45,311 bases of DNA from a virus (IMGVR_UViG_3300048837_000230:1-45311), one strand, 5' to 3'. Positions 14,498-21,738 are shown, numbered from the stretch's first letter. Numbers and translations: made by a program. Notes: a model not told the origin generated them from the sequence alone.

Positions 14498-15951
14498 TGT
14501 GGTTCTCCTTCGTTGTCATCATGAAAAGTCTCGGACTCGACGTAGTACAATGCCCGCTTGGCACGGGTCTGGCAGACGTAGAGGAGGTTCGGTTCCTGTT
14601 TTCCTTCGTCAACGCGGATCAGATGCTGGTCGAGGATGAAGACGGTGTCGAACTCTAAGCCTTTTGCTTTGTGCCCGGTCAGCAATTGAATGGGGCCTTG
14701 GGATGCGAAGAGGTGTTCGGCATAGGCGAGGGCATCCGAGAGAGTGTCACCCTGATCTGCGAAGATGCGGAGGCAGGCGGCTTGGTCCTCGACCTTCGCG
14801 GGGTTACGGGTTTTCTTCTTCTTCTCCTCAGCCCACTCGGAGATGGCGACCATGACCTGCGCCCGCTCCATCGTGCCTTTGCCGAATTTCTTCATCACTT
14901 TGAGCAAGTACTTGCCGATGTCGTTGCCGATGATCTGAGGGTAACGGCCGTTCTTGAGAAGCTTGATGGCCATCGAGAACAAAGGTGCGTTGTTCCGGCA
15001 GATGATCGCGGCGGTTTGTGGGACGGTCGAGGCATTCCACTCAGTGAAGTGTTTGACTTCTCCCTCGATGGCCCACTCTGGCCAACGCATGTGCGGAGCC
15101 CGCCACTGCGCGGCCTTCACTACGGAGATGGGGCAGCGGAAGGAGATCGACAGGGTCAGTGGAGTCATGTTGAACTGGTGCTGGAGCAGATCCATCGAGT
15201 TCTCATGCGCGCCACGAAAACCATAGATGGCTTGATTACTGTCGCCAACGGCTATGAGCCTTCGCTTGACCATCTTCCGCAAGGTCGCGTGGTTGAGGGC
15301 GGACAGGTCCTGGGCCTCGTCGATCAGTACGAGGGGATAGGAGGGGAACATAGCCGGGAACAGGGTCGGGAGGAGGATTTGATCGGAGAAGTCGATCTTC
15401 CCGTCGAGGCCCTGCTCGATCGAAGCGGTCACGACCTCGATGATGAGGCGTTCCTGTAACGCCGAGGCCTCGTCCTCGAGGTGATCGAAGAAATCCTGGT
15501 TGGACATGAGACGCTTCGCCTGCTTGAACTTGTTGTCTGGAATGTGGCCGCAAGACTTGGACATCTCGATTAGCTTGAGAGTGTCGGAGAACTCCTCGTA
15601 GGCGATTTCCTGTTCACGCTTGGTCAAGCGCTGGACGAACATTGAGAGGAGATCGTAGTTCTTTTTGGTGTCCAAGATGAGTCGCTTGCCAATGGCCTCG
15701 GCCCAGGTGCGGTGGCCCAGGCTGTTAAGGGTCATGGCTGTGCAATTGGCGGGCAATCGGTCAGTCATCTCTGTTGCGATCTTTTTGTTAAAAGCTAGAC
15801 AAAGCATGGACACGTTCGGAAGTGCTTCGGCGATCATGACCAAGGTCGAGGTCTTGGCGGCACCGGCAAGGGCGGAGATGATGAGGTTCGACGTGGTCGA
15901 GCGCGCGGTGTCGATGATGAGCTGTTGTTCGGCAGTGGGGGTGAAGGTCAC
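14494..15951 (-). CDS. UvrD/Rep-like SF1 DNA helicase
   Basis: The 485-residue product has the superfamily 1A motifs in order: T-A-E-Q-Q (Q-motif), a variant Walker A with A-A-K-T (Lys33) at 26-35, Walker B L-V-L-I-D-E-A-Q-D at 207-215, motif III V-G-D-S-N-Q-A-I-Y-G-F-R-G at about 235-247, motif IV S-I-S-F-R-C-P, motif V T-G-H-K-A-K-G-L-E-F and motif VI V-C-Q-T-R-A-K-R-A-L-Y. It should translocate on single-stranded DNA and unwind duplexes in replication or recombination. The start is GTG at 15951, overlapping the previous stop, with AGGGAG upstream. Confidence 0.9.
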   Translation of the reverse strand: MTFTPTAEQQLIIDTARSTTSNLIISALAGAAKTSTLVMIAEALPNVSMLCLAFNKKIATEMTDRLPANCTAMTLNSLGHRTWAEAIGKRLILDTKKNYDLLSMFVQRLTKREQEIAYEEFSDTLKLIEMSKSCGHIPDNKFKQAKRLMSNQDFFDHLEDEASALQERLIIEVVTASIEQGLDGKIDFSDQILLPTLFPAMFPSYPLVLIDEAQDLSALNHATLRKMVKRRLIAVGDSNQAIYGFRGAHENSMDLLQHQFNMTPLTLSISFRCPISVVKAAQWRAPHMRWPEWAIEGEVKHFTEWNASTVPQTAAIICRNNAPLFSMAIKLLKNGRYPQIIGNDIGKYLLKVMKKFGKGTMERAQVMVAISEWAEEKKKKTRNPAKVEDQAACLRIFADQGDTLSDALAYAEHLFASQGPIQLLTGHKAKGLEFDTVFILDQHLIRVDEGKQEPNLLYVCQTRAKRALYYVESETFHDDNEGEPQ

Positions 15952-16355
15952 TTGGTCTCTCCCTGTATGCTGTTTTTGCAGACGTACCAGATACCGGCCT
16001 TGATTATATCTTGATTTGTGATGTTGCGGCCATCGAAGCCGGGTTGCCCGGTCACGGCGGGCGGCTCCTGATTGAGCGCCACGTAATCGGCGGCGCGCAT
16101 GTAGCCAGCATCGGCGGTGGCACGGAGCAGGTCGCGGACTGCCGCGTCGGTCTCGGTCATGGCCGGTTCGGCTGGCGCCGCGGGCTGGCGCTTGATCATG
16201 TCGTAGCCGAGAGCATCGGCTGTGAGGGTCAGGTGCTCGATGGCAAATGCACGATAGGAGTGCATGGTAAATTCATCGCTGATCCGCTCAGCGACAGACA
16301 GGCAGTCTGCTGCCTCTCTTGCGTGGAAACTTGCGGTCGAGTACTTACTCATCAT
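15948..16355 (-). CDS. Hypothetical protein
   Basis: The 135-residue product is unrecognised. It has a helical, Ala-rich first half (H-A-R-E-A-A-D-C-L-S-V-A-E-R-I), a Pro/Ala linker at about 58-64, and a second part ending I-W-Y-V-C-K-N-S. Four-base overlaps with both neighbours place it in the same translation unit as the helicase and the leucine-rich-repeat gene. Confidence 0.6.
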   Translation of the reverse strand: MMSKYSTASFHAREAADCLSVAERISDEFTMHSYRAFAIEHLTLTADALGYDMIKRQPAAPAEPAMTETDAAVRDLLRATADAGYMRAADYVALNQEPPAVTGQPGFDGRNITNQDIIKAGIWYVCKNSIQGETK

Positions 16356-16966
16356 GCCTTCTCCCTTGTCTTGATTTCAGCGATGATCTTTTCCACCAGT
16401 GCCAGACAATCCGGCTTGTCACCTGGCCCTCCCGGTCCCCAGTGGGCGAGGGCTTCCTCAAGTGTGAAGTTCCTGCACCCGGCGAAAATTCTGTACTTGC
16501 CGCGCTGCTGGAGCCCGAAAAAGTGATACCCACGGCTATCCTTGCCACCATGGATCACGTCGGTTAGGGATGTACATCCGCTGGCGTGGATGTATTTCGC
16601 ATCTGGTGCATTGAGTTTCGTTAGCGACACGCAGCCTCCGGCGATGACTTCTCTCGCATCTGAAGCATTGACTTCTGTCAGCGACACGCAACCAGTGGCG
16701 TTGATGTACTCCGCTTTCGGAGCATTGATTTCCGTCAGCGCCGCACAACCGCTGGCGTTGATGTACTCCGCTTTCGGTGCGTGAAGTTCCGTCAGCGCTA
16801 TGCAGCCGCTGACGTCGATGTACTCCACATTTGGAGCATGGATTTCCGTCAGCGACGTACAGCCGCTGGCGTTGATGCGCTTGACGCCTGCCTTCGGCAT
16901 GGCATCGAACGCGGCCACCGTCATGCAGACGCCATCTATAAGTATGTATTCGTTGTGCTTGCTCAT
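16352..16966 (-). CDS. Leucine-rich-repeat protein
   Basis: The 204-residue product carries about six tandem 19-residue repeats of the form I-N-A-S-G-C-x-S-L-T-E-I-x-A-P-x-A-E-Y at residues about 31-137. Each holds S-G-C and L-T-E at fixed positions, as in short bacterial leucine-rich repeats that form a curved solenoid for protein binding. The N-terminal cap begins M-S-K-H-N-E-Y-I-L-I-D-G; the C-terminal domain (F-F-G-L-Q-Q-R-G-K-Y-R-I-F-A-G-C) is followed by a helical end. The start at 16966 has GGGGAGG upstream. The target is unknown; a host-protein binder is possible, since most early-operon genes around it are small accessory ones. Confidence 0.75.
   Translation of the reverse strand: MSKHNEYILIDGVCMTVAAFDAMPKAGVKRINASGCTSLTEIHAPNVEYIDVSGCIALTELHAPKAEYINASGCAALTEINAPKAEYINATGCVSLTEVNASDAREVIAGGCVSLTKLNAPDAKYIHASGCTSLTDVIHGGKDSRGYHFFGLQQRGKYRIFAGCRNFTLEEALAHWGPGGPGDKPDCLALVEKIIAEIKTREKA
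16556..16876 (-). repeat. Tandem 57-bp repeats encoding the LRR solenoid
   Basis: About six units of 57 bases lie head to tail. Neighbouring units share long stretches such as GCGTTGATGTACTCCGCTTT (plus-strand reading). Near-identity of adjacent units suggests recent duplication and possible variation in copy number. Confidence 0.8.
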
Positions 16967-17019
16967 CACCGATCCTCCCCTGTGAGATAAGCTAGTGCCA
17001 CGCGCAGGATGGTATTCAT
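16966..17019 (-). CDS. Possible 17-residue leader peptide before the LRR gene
   Basis: A short frame M-N-T-I-L-R-V-A-L-A-Y-L-T-G-E-D-R begins at an ATG overlapping the upstream stop (ATGA) and ends in a stop overlapping the LRR start (TGATG). It covers the LRR ribosome site, so it may serve translational coupling. No function can be assigned. Confidence 0.4.
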   Translation of the reverse strand: MNTILRVALAYLTGEDR

Positions 17020-17324
17020 TTCTTAATCCTTTCATAAAGTTGATCTAATTGCTCCACAAATTCATCCGGCACTGCATAACCGTAGTTTCGGATGGAGTCG
17101 ATTTTTGGCAGTTTTGATTTGGCCCGCTTCTCATTGACCTTTGACACCGTTGCTCGTGCGACGAGCAACTCGTTGCCGTCTGGGTTTTCGTAGAACTCAT
17201 CAGCGACTTCGTCGATAGAACAAGCTTTGTTCTTCCACAGTAGGCGGACAACGCGCCACTCGTTTACAGACAACCCCAAAGTGTACGCCATGAGGGCGTC
17301 AATGCGGTCGAAGTCACTGCTCAT
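17016..17324 (-). CDS. Winged-helix DNA-binding protein, OmpR/PhoB effector-like
   Basis: The 102-residue product has L-S-V-N-E-W-R-V-V-R-L-L-W-K-N at about 18-32, A-T-V-S-K-V-N-E-K-R-A-K-S-K-L-P in the place of the recognition helix, and I-D-S-I-R-N-Y-G-Y-A-V-P at the end, matching the final hairpin of OmpR/PhoB-type winged helices. There is no receiver domain. A phage-encoded stand-alone wing could control phage or host promoters. Confidence 0.75.
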   Translation of the reverse strand: MSSDFDRIDALMAYTLGLSVNEWRVVRLLWKNKACSIDEVADEFYENPDGNELLVARATVSKVNEKRAKSKLPKIDSIRNYGYAVPDEFVEQLDQLYERIKK

Positions 17325-17559
17325 GTTTTTTCATCCTTCCCATTGCATCGGCAACGTAAACATGGTCACTGTCGTCGATTTCTTCCCACCTTACTGTCGG
17401 ACATGAGGTAGCGTGGTTAGCCTCAAGTCGAATGAAATACGAACCAAATGCCGCGTAAATATGGCCTGACCTTTCCGCCATCTTTACTTGCATATATGTT
17501 CCGTTGTTGCAGCGTAAAAGGACCTGTGCATCCGGAATGATTGTGAAGAGTTTGCTCAT
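17314..17559 (-). CDS. Hypothetical protein
   Basis: The 81-residue product is unrecognised, with short strands (L-F-T-I-I-P-D-A-Q-V-L-L) and F-G-S-Y-F-I-R-L-E-A. The start at 17559 follows GAGGGCC and overlaps the stop of a 31-residue gene. A longer frame from 17658 exists but would overlap that small gene completely. Confidence 0.5.
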   Translation of the reverse strand: MSKLFTIIPDAQVLLRCNNGTYMQVKMAERSGHIYAAFGSYFIRLEANHATSCPTVRWEEIDDSDHVYVADAMGRMKKHEQ

Positions 17560-17651
17560 GCCCAGGCCCTCGCACGAAGGATGACATATCGGTCGAGGGT
17601 GGTAGTGTTGTCGTGATGGACAGTGAAGAAATATTGTTGCGCAGTCATCAT
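17556..17651 (-). CDS. 31-residue small protein
   Basis: The frame reads M-M-T-A-Q-Q-Y-F-F-T-V-H-H-D and ends R-A-R-A-W-A. Its ATG overlaps the upstream stop (ATATGATG), its stop overlaps the next ATG, and GAGGACC lies upstream. The pattern of stop/start overlaps matches its neighbours, which supports translation. Function unknown. Confidence 0.5.
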   Translation of the reverse strand: MMTAQQYFFTVHHDNTTTLDRYVILRARAWA

Positions 17652-17890
17652 ATGTCAAGGTCCTCTATGTTGATGTTAAGACGATCAGGTTTGGATGATG
17701 CCCGGCCCTCAAACGGAGGCCGGTGTTCGACAGAACGGAGTAACGAAGTAAGTTCGCTCGTTGCTTCGATGATCCTGACGAGGTTGTAATAAGTGTCAAG
17801 CACTGCGATGCGGCCTGTCGGAAGTTGTTGGAGCATGACCTTGTTTCGCGTGTACTTGCGAGAGAGGCATTCCTGTTCCTCAGAGGTCAT
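17648..17890 (-). CDS. Hypothetical protein
   Basis: The 80-residue product is unrecognised. It includes V-M-L-Q-Q-L-P-T-G-R-I-A-V-L-D-T-Y-Y-N-L and an end rich in Asp and Ile. The start at 17890 overlaps the last codons of the upstream gene (GATGACC). Confidence 0.55.
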   Translation of the reverse strand: MTSEEQECLSRKYTRNKVMLQQLPTGRIAVLDTYYNLVRIIEATSELTSLLRSVEHRPPFEGRASSKPDRLNINIEDLDI

Positions 17891-18248
17891 CAACGTCGAG
17901 GCCCAGGGACTTGGACAAAGCGAAGGCCGCGGTCTCAAGCTCGTCCTCGTACTTCGTCAGGGCACGAGGGGCGCCGGGCGCGATCTCAGTCCCGTCATGC
18001 GAAATAAGTACGCCAACCGGGGCACGCCGCTCGATAACGACAAAGCGGTCCTCGACGCGGAGGATCAGTTGTAAGTATCGGTTGTCGCCTTGGTCGGAGA
18101 GGAGCCGTCGGAAGTAGTACGCCTCGGCCCGGAAGCGCATGGCTTGGGACTTCGACGTTGTCTCGTACCTGGTGATGGGGTGCAAGAGCGCGGCGTCGAG
18201 TATTTGCTGGACATGGCCATAGGCGGCGAGGTTTTTGGTAAGGCTCAT
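17880..18248 (-). CDS. Hypothetical protein
   Basis: The 122-residue product is unrecognised. It has a helical N-terminus (V-Q-Q-I-L-D-A-A-L-L-H-P-I), then strands (L-Q-L-I-L-R-V-E-D-R-F-V-V-I-E) and a helical acidic end. Its ATG overlaps the upstream stop by 4 bases. Confidence 0.6.
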   Translation of the reverse strand: MSLTKNLAAYGHVQQILDAALLHPITRYETTSKSQAMRFRAEAYYFRRLLSDQGDNRYLQLILRVEDRFVVIERRAPVGVLISHDGTEIAPGAPRALTKYEDELETAAFALSKSLGLDVDDL

Positions 18249-18502
18249 AGGTCAAGTCCTTTCGTGTCAATGGGAAGGTCGGCGGGTGGACGCTCACGCA
18301 TTTCTTTCAACTTCGCGGCGATGAGTTCGGGAATGTTGGACTGTGCAGGTGCACCAGGTTGTGCCAACTTGGTTTCGCCTCGCTTCCGGGCCTTGAGCAT
18401 GTCGTACATGATACGCAGGCCCACGAGCGAAGTTGGGATGCGAATGGAGTAGTTGCCTTCGGTGAGGATAAAGTACCCGTCAGTGGTTATGTCGATCTGC
18501 AT
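18245..18502 (-). CDS. Hypothetical protein
   Basis: The 85-residue product is unrecognised, with a beta-rich start (M-Q-I-D-I-T-T-D-G-Y-F-I-L-T-E-G) and a basic middle (L-K-A-R-K-R-G). AAGGAGCCC lies before its ATG. Its last residues D-T-K-G-L-D-L overlap the next gene. Confidence 0.6.
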   Translation of the reverse strand: MQIDITTDGYFILTEGNYSIRIPTSLVGLRIMYDMLKARKRGETKLAQPGAPAQSNIPELIAAKLKEMRERPPADLPIDTKGLDL

Positions 18503-18511
18503 GTGGGCTCC

Positions 18512-18601
18512 TTAGATGAATGAAAGGCCCTGGCCGATGAGCCAGAGGGCGAGGCAGATGGAGGCGAGGATCAGGATGAAGTCGATGAGGGACGGGAGCA
18601 C
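18512..18601 (-). CDS. 29-residue single-span membrane peptide
   Basis: GTG at 18601 overlaps the stop of the GHKL-like gene and opens a frame L-P-S-L-I-D-F-I-L-I-L-A-S-I-C-L-A-L-W-L-I, nearly all transmembrane. The ribosome site (ACGGAAAG) is weak. The hydrophobicity and coupling to the upstream gene support it; function unknown. Confidence 0.5.
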   Translation of the reverse strand: MLPSLIDFILILASICLALWLIGQGLSFI

Positions 18602-19974
18602 TACTTTCCGTCCTTCGCCGTGGCACGGGCATCCATTAATTTGACAATCAGGTTCAGGTAAACATGTTGTTGTGCGATGGTGCAGTCGCTGACTTTGTGT
18701 TCGAGGTGTGTCCACTCCTCGATGAGGGCCTTGCGGAGCATCGTGGGCGAGACCTCAAGGGCCTTGTCACCGATGAGGCAGAGGCCCTTCTCCATGTTCG
18801 CCTGGGCAATGGTGTCGGTGGAAGTAAATTCCGCATAGGCAAAGTCAAACTTCGCCATGTTGATGTTGAACTTGGCGAGGTGGGCGATCTCGGTGTCGAC
18901 ACGGGACTTGGCACCTATGGGCCAAGGCCGGACTTGGTAATTGTCGTTAAAGTCGAGGGCCTTGCGAATGTTGGGCAGCTCGAGGCGGGAGAGAAATGCG
19001 TACAAGTAACCGTCGCACCACAGGACCTTGTGCTCAGTCTTGATGTACTCCATCAGGCGGGGCCGGTCTTCACTATTTCCAAAGTGCGTCCAGTCACGGT
19101 GAAAAGCGGATTTGACTGCGGCCTTGGCCGAGGCTTCAAGTGTGTAGTATTGCAGACACGAAATCTCCATCATTTCGTTAACTTTCGCATGATTGATAAT
19201 CTTGTGCCAGATATCTACATCGGTCAACTTGATCAAAACTTCGGCTATTGCCGCCGCACAGGCGTAACTCGACACGAGACGGGACTCCGGCAGGTTAAAC
19301 TCTGCGAAGTCGTATGAGAAGATAGACTTGCATTGACGGTCTTCGCAAATCCAAATACCACGGCGGAAGAAGTTCGGTGTCGACTGAGACAACATACGAC
19401 CTTGCGAACACACGAAAATGTGGGGCAGGTCAGCGATAAAGAACATATGCCAATTATCGACCATATACTTAACATCATCGACGAGGGCGATGCGGAATGT
19501 TGTCCGCCCCTCGCACGGTTCGGCATGATCGACGCGGGCCTCGCCTTCATCGAGCGCGTTGGACCAAATCTCGCGGATGGCGTTTCGAATGTGCCACTTG
19601 GGACCGGTCCGCGTTGTGATCGAGGTCGCCTTACCGTCGATGTAGATGACACCGAAGGACTCGCCTCTGAATGTCTCTGGCTTGACCGTGATGTTGATCT
19701 GACGAGTCCCGGACCAGACCTCGAATGGGACGTTGTGGCGAAGCAGGGTCGCGATAGCGTACTTGAGGCCTGAGCCGAACTCGCCGATGGCACCGGTGTC
19801 CTTGACCGAGGCGCCCATGAGGCACAGGGCCTGGGCGTCGATCTCGCCGCGAGATGAAAGTGAAAGGTAGTTCATGTGGTAGTCTCCTGGAGTTGACGGG
19901 TCCTCGGCATAGTCCGGTTCTTGCGTCCACGGCTCGGGCAAGGCATAGGGACTGGCATTGAGATGACTGGTCAT
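18601..19974 (-). CDS. GHKL-type (histidine kinase/Hsp90-like) ATPase, possibly permuted
   Basis: The 457-residue product has M-G-A-S-V-K-D-T-G-A-I-G-E-F-G-S-G-L-K-Y at 53-72, matching the S-x-K...G-x-F-G-x-G-x-K element of GHKL ATPases (Hsp90, MORC). A later E-I-W-S-N-A-L-D-E-G at 135-144 resembles the N-box. In ordinary GHKL proteins the N-box precedes the glycine motif; here the order is reversed, which would mean a circular permutation. The C-terminal 300 residues are unrecognised. GAAAGGAAG lies before ATG 19974; a second good site (CAGGAGACTACCAC) stands before an in-frame ATG at 19875, so a shorter form starting at M34 is possible. Substrate unknown. Confidence 0.6.
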   Translation of the reverse strand: MTSHLNASPYALPEPWTQEPDYAEDPSTPGDYHMNYLSLSSRGEIDAQALCLMGASVKDTGAIGEFGSGLKYAIATLLRHNVPFEVWSGTRQINITVKPETFRGESFGVIYIDGKATSITTRTGPKWHIRNAIREIWSNALDEGEARVDHAEPCEGRTTFRIALVDDVKYMVDNWHMFFIADLPHIFVCSQGRMLSQSTPNFFRRGIWICEDRQCKSIFSYDFAEFNLPESRLVSSYACAAAIAEVLIKLTDVDIWHKIINHAKVNEMMEISCLQYYTLEASAKAAVKSAFHRDWTHFGNSEDRPRLMEYIKTEHKVLWCDGYLYAFLSRLELPNIRKALDFNDNYQVRPWPIGAKSRVDTEIAHLAKFNINMAKFDFAYAEFTSTDTIAQANMEKGLCLIGDKALEVSPTMLRKALIEEWTHLEHKVSDCTIAQQHVYLNLIVKLMDARATAKDGK

Positions 19975-19985
19975 TTTTCTTCCTT

Positions 19986-20285
19986 TCAGAGGGGTTGCCC
20001 GAACACTGCCGCCACTGCGGCACGTTCGCGTTCACGTTCACGCTCGGCCTCGACCATCGCGCGCAAGGCGGACGCGGCGCCGAGGTAATCCTGCGGTTTG
20101 AAAACCTTCCCGGTGATCTTTTCCGCAGTGGCCATCATGGCCTTGGGCGTGTACGCCCGGTTGACCTTGATCTTATGCTTGGCCCAGGTCTCGAGCCCGA
20201 TGGCGATGGCCTTGGCCCGGAACCAGTCCACCTCGCATCCGGTCAGGACGATGGTCTGGTCACGCCCACTGAGATGACTGGTCAT
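19986..20285 (-). CDS. Hypothetical protein
   Basis: The 99-residue product is unrecognised, mostly helical, with K-H-K-I-K-V-N-R-A-Y-T-P-K-A-M-M and a highly charged R-E-R-E-R-E-R end encoded by a short purine-rich repeat. It begins M-T-S-H-L, as does the GHKL-like gene after it; the 16 bases around both starts are identical. Its start overlaps the previous stop. Confidence 0.55.
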   Translation of the reverse strand: MTSHLSGRDQTIVLTGCEVDWFRAKAIAIGLETWAKHKIKVNRAYTPKAMMATAEKITGKVFKPQDYLGAASALRAMVEAERERERERAAVAAVFGQPL

Positions 20286-20521
20286 TGCGTCACCTCATCC
20301 GCGACCATTGACACAAGTTCCTTCATGTTCCGCGCGGCAGCCTTTCGTTCAAGGTTCCGCTTGGCGACTTTGATCGCTTCGGACTCGGACCGTGCCGACA
20401 CGTACTGGATGGTCCACGGTTCCGGATACCAGCCACACGTACCAAGCTGACCGATGGGCCGGACTGCCCACTTACCGGAATGAAGCTGGTCGGCTTCGAG
20501 TTCAATGTGAACCTTGTTCAT
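20282..20521 (-). CDS. Hypothetical protein
   Basis: The 79-residue product is unrecognised, with a beta-rich first half (K-V-H-I-E-L-E-A-D, W-T-I-Q-Y-V-S-A-R) and a helical basic second half (I-K-V-A-K-R-N-L-E-R-K-A-A-A-R). The fold may resemble a small binding domain. It starts one base after the stop of a 30-residue membrane peptide gene. Confidence 0.55.
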   Translation of the reverse strand: MNKVHIELEADQLHSGKWAVRPIGQLGTCGWYPEPWTIQYVSARSESEAIKVAKRNLERKAAARNMKELVSMVADEVTQ

Positions 20522-20522
20522 G

Positions 20523-20615
20523 TCAGTGCACCATGTCGAAAGGAACTGCGAAGACGAACTCGGCCACGACGATGTAGGCGAGGGCGAGGGCGAGGGCTGT
20601 TGCGAGGTATTTCAT
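20523..20615 (-). CDS. 30-residue membrane peptide
   Basis: The frame reads M-K-Y-L-A-T-A-L-A-L-A-L-A-Y-I-V-V-A-E-F, a single transmembrane segment or signal-like helix, and ends D-M-V-H. ACGGAGAC lies 5 bases before the ATG, and the next gene begins one base after its stop. Function unknown. Confidence 0.55.
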   Translation of the reverse strand: MKYLATALALALAYIVVAEFVFAVPFDMVH

Positions 20616-20653
20616 AGTCAGTCTCCGTTTGGAAGTCCCCGGCCCCATGCCGA

Positions 20654-20707
20654 GATAAGCATTCCCCAAACCAGCACCTCGCGATGCTGGAATGGGCAGT
20701 GCTTATC
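20654..20707 (-). terminator. Long imperfect hairpin after gene 20703-20867
   Basis: GATAAGCA pairs with TGCTTATC and an inner CCAGCA pairs with TGCTGG, giving a two-part stem that starts within the stop codon of the upstream gene. No T-tract follows. It may stabilise or terminate the upstream message. Confidence 0.5.
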
Positions 20708-20867
20708 GTTGGTATTTGTACGGTTCGAGTTGGTCGGCGGTCTGGACCAACAGTCGGGCTTGATCGACGACTCGATCGAAGGGCATTCCCTCATTGATCC
20801 GTTTCTTCAACTCTTCGAGTTGTGCTTGGGCTTGTGATGCAAGCAGGTGTGATTTGGGTGTGGTCAT
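20703..20867 (-). CDS. Hypothetical protein
   Basis: The 54-residue product M-T-T-P-K-S-H-L-L-A-S-Q-A-Q-A-Q-L-E is helical with a heptad-like pattern. GGAGACCTCGAC precedes the ATG, a leader nearly identical to that of the next gene upstream. Function unknown. Confidence 0.5.
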   Translation of the reverse strand: MTTPKSHLLASQAQAQLEELKKRINEGMPFDRVVDQARLLVQTADQLEPYKYQR

Positions 20868-20959
20868 GTCGAGGTCTCCATTTTGGTTGTCTGTACCGAT
20901 CACTGAGGTGTCCGGTTCGGGGTCGGGCCAGTGACTTTGTCGCCACTGGCCCCATGTCG

Positions 20960-21148
20960 TTAGTGCCGAATTGGCACGGGCGCGAGGCTTACGCCCGCAC
21001 GGATCAACTGCCCTCTGTTCCATGCAGGATGGGATTTTTCTGTATCCCGCCAAGACTGCCATTGTGCACGATACCTGTACGGCATGATCGCGGCAGTGGC
21101 GATTTCATCGGCAATCGAAATAGCAGCGGTTTGCGAAAGGTACATCAT
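20960..21148 (-). CDS. Hypothetical protein, first gene left of the control region
   Basis: The 62-residue product starts M-M-Y-L-S-Q-T-A-A-I-S-I-A-D-E-I and is helical, then has W-Q-S-W-R-D-T-E-K-S-H-P-A-W-N-R-G. GGAGACCTCG sets the start at 21148. It is the first gene behind the strong promoter at 21195-21223. Confidence 0.5.
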   Translation of the reverse strand: MMYLSQTAAISIADEIATAAIMPYRYRAQWQSWRDTEKSHPAWNRGQLIRAGVSLAPVPIRH

Positions 21149-21194
21149 CGAGGTCTCCGTTTGTGGTTGCGTGGCACCTGCGCCCGACGCCACC

Positions 21195-21223
21195 ATTATA
21201 CCATTTCTGGCCCCCATGTGCAA
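21195..21223 (-). promoter_or_regulatory. Extended -10 sigma70 promoter, leftward
   Basis: On the minus strand TTGCAC (21223-21218), 17 bases, and a perfect TATAAT (21200-21195) preceded by TGG, that is, an extended -10 (TGnTATAAT). It points at gene 20960-21148 and the early genes beyond. It is the strongest promoter match I found. Confidence 0.75.
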
Positions 21224-21288
21224 CGCGAATTGTCGAGATGATGATACATATCATGGTAAAATCAGGGGCCAATCAGGGATCACGTGGT

Positions 21289-21308
21289 CCCCTGATTTCA
21301 TCTGATTT
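21289..21308. repeat. Left arm of 20-bp perfect inverted repeat
   Basis: CCCCTGATTTCATCTGATTT is the exact reverse complement of 21567-21586. The arms are 258 bases apart and each sits in a cluster of further ATCAG elements. Confidence 0.9.
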
Positions 21309-21497
21309 CATCTGATTTGCCTGATTGGTGTTTGGGGGGTATGTTTCGCGGTTTGGCGTCTCGCATACATATCGCAGGCTTTGGCGTTTGTTCCAGTTTT
21401 TGGTATGGCTCTTTAGGAAATTTTCTAAAAAAAAAATTTTAAAAACTCAAATAAAAAAGAGCCCGAACGAAACTCAGGACAAAAAAAGTGGGCCGAG

Positions 21498-21541
21498 TTT
21501 TCGATACATACGCGGGAATAATTCCCGCATACATATCGAAA
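21498..21541. repeat. Dispersed palindrome, copy 3
   Basis: TCGATACATACGCGGGAAT pairs with the following ATTCCCGCATACATATCGA, and outer TTT/AAA pairs extend it. It is the most symmetrical member of the family and stands between the two inverted iteron clusters. One frame reads D-T-Y-A-G-I-I-P-A-Y-I-S. Confidence 0.88.
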
Positions 21542-21566
21542 CACGCACACCGAACGGCAATCAGAC

Positions 21567-21586
21567 AAATCAGATGAAATCAGGGG
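21567..21586. repeat. Right arm of 20-bp perfect inverted repeat
   Basis: AAATCAGATGAAATCAGGGG mirrors 21289-21308. A further CAAATCAGGGG follows at 21597-21607, so the right cluster has at least two direct AAATCAGGGG copies. Confidence 0.9.
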
Positions 21587-21681
21587 AAAACCCACTCAAA
21601 TCAGGGGATTATGATTTAAATGCGTTTGGGTGGCGCGTGACGGCGATTGGCGCGGCGCGGCACAATCGTACCCGACGCATG

Positions 21682-21714
21682 AAAAAACCCGCCACGGGGC
21701 AAATGTGGCGGGTT
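21682..21714 (-). terminator. Rho-independent terminator, leftward
   Basis: On the minus strand AACCCGCCAC and GTGGCGGGTT pair (10 bp, 9-base loop) and are followed by TTTTTTC. It lies 25 bases beyond the stop of gene 21739-21987 and would separate the rightmost early genes from those beyond the control region. Confidence 0.88.
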
Positions 21715-21738
21715 ACGGGGCGATGTTGTGATCCGATG

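Larger units (their letters stand above)
21149..21738. other. Non-coding control region / candidate replication origin
   Basis: No gene was found in these 590 bases. They hold an extended -10 promoter (21195-21223), two clusters of a short ATCAG element in opposite orientation (21258-21328 and 21560-21615), an AT-rich core with A9 and A6 runs (21412-21466), palindrome copy 3 (21498-21541) and a terminator (21682-21714). Inverted iterons around an AT-rich stretch with a central palindrome are typical of replication origins. No initiator gene was recognised, so the role is inferred. Confidence 0.55.

Noticed and set aside
14671-15459. 262-codon plus-strand frame
   Set aside because: Mirror of the UvrD-like helicase gene, whose motifs are clear; no recognisable motif in this reading.
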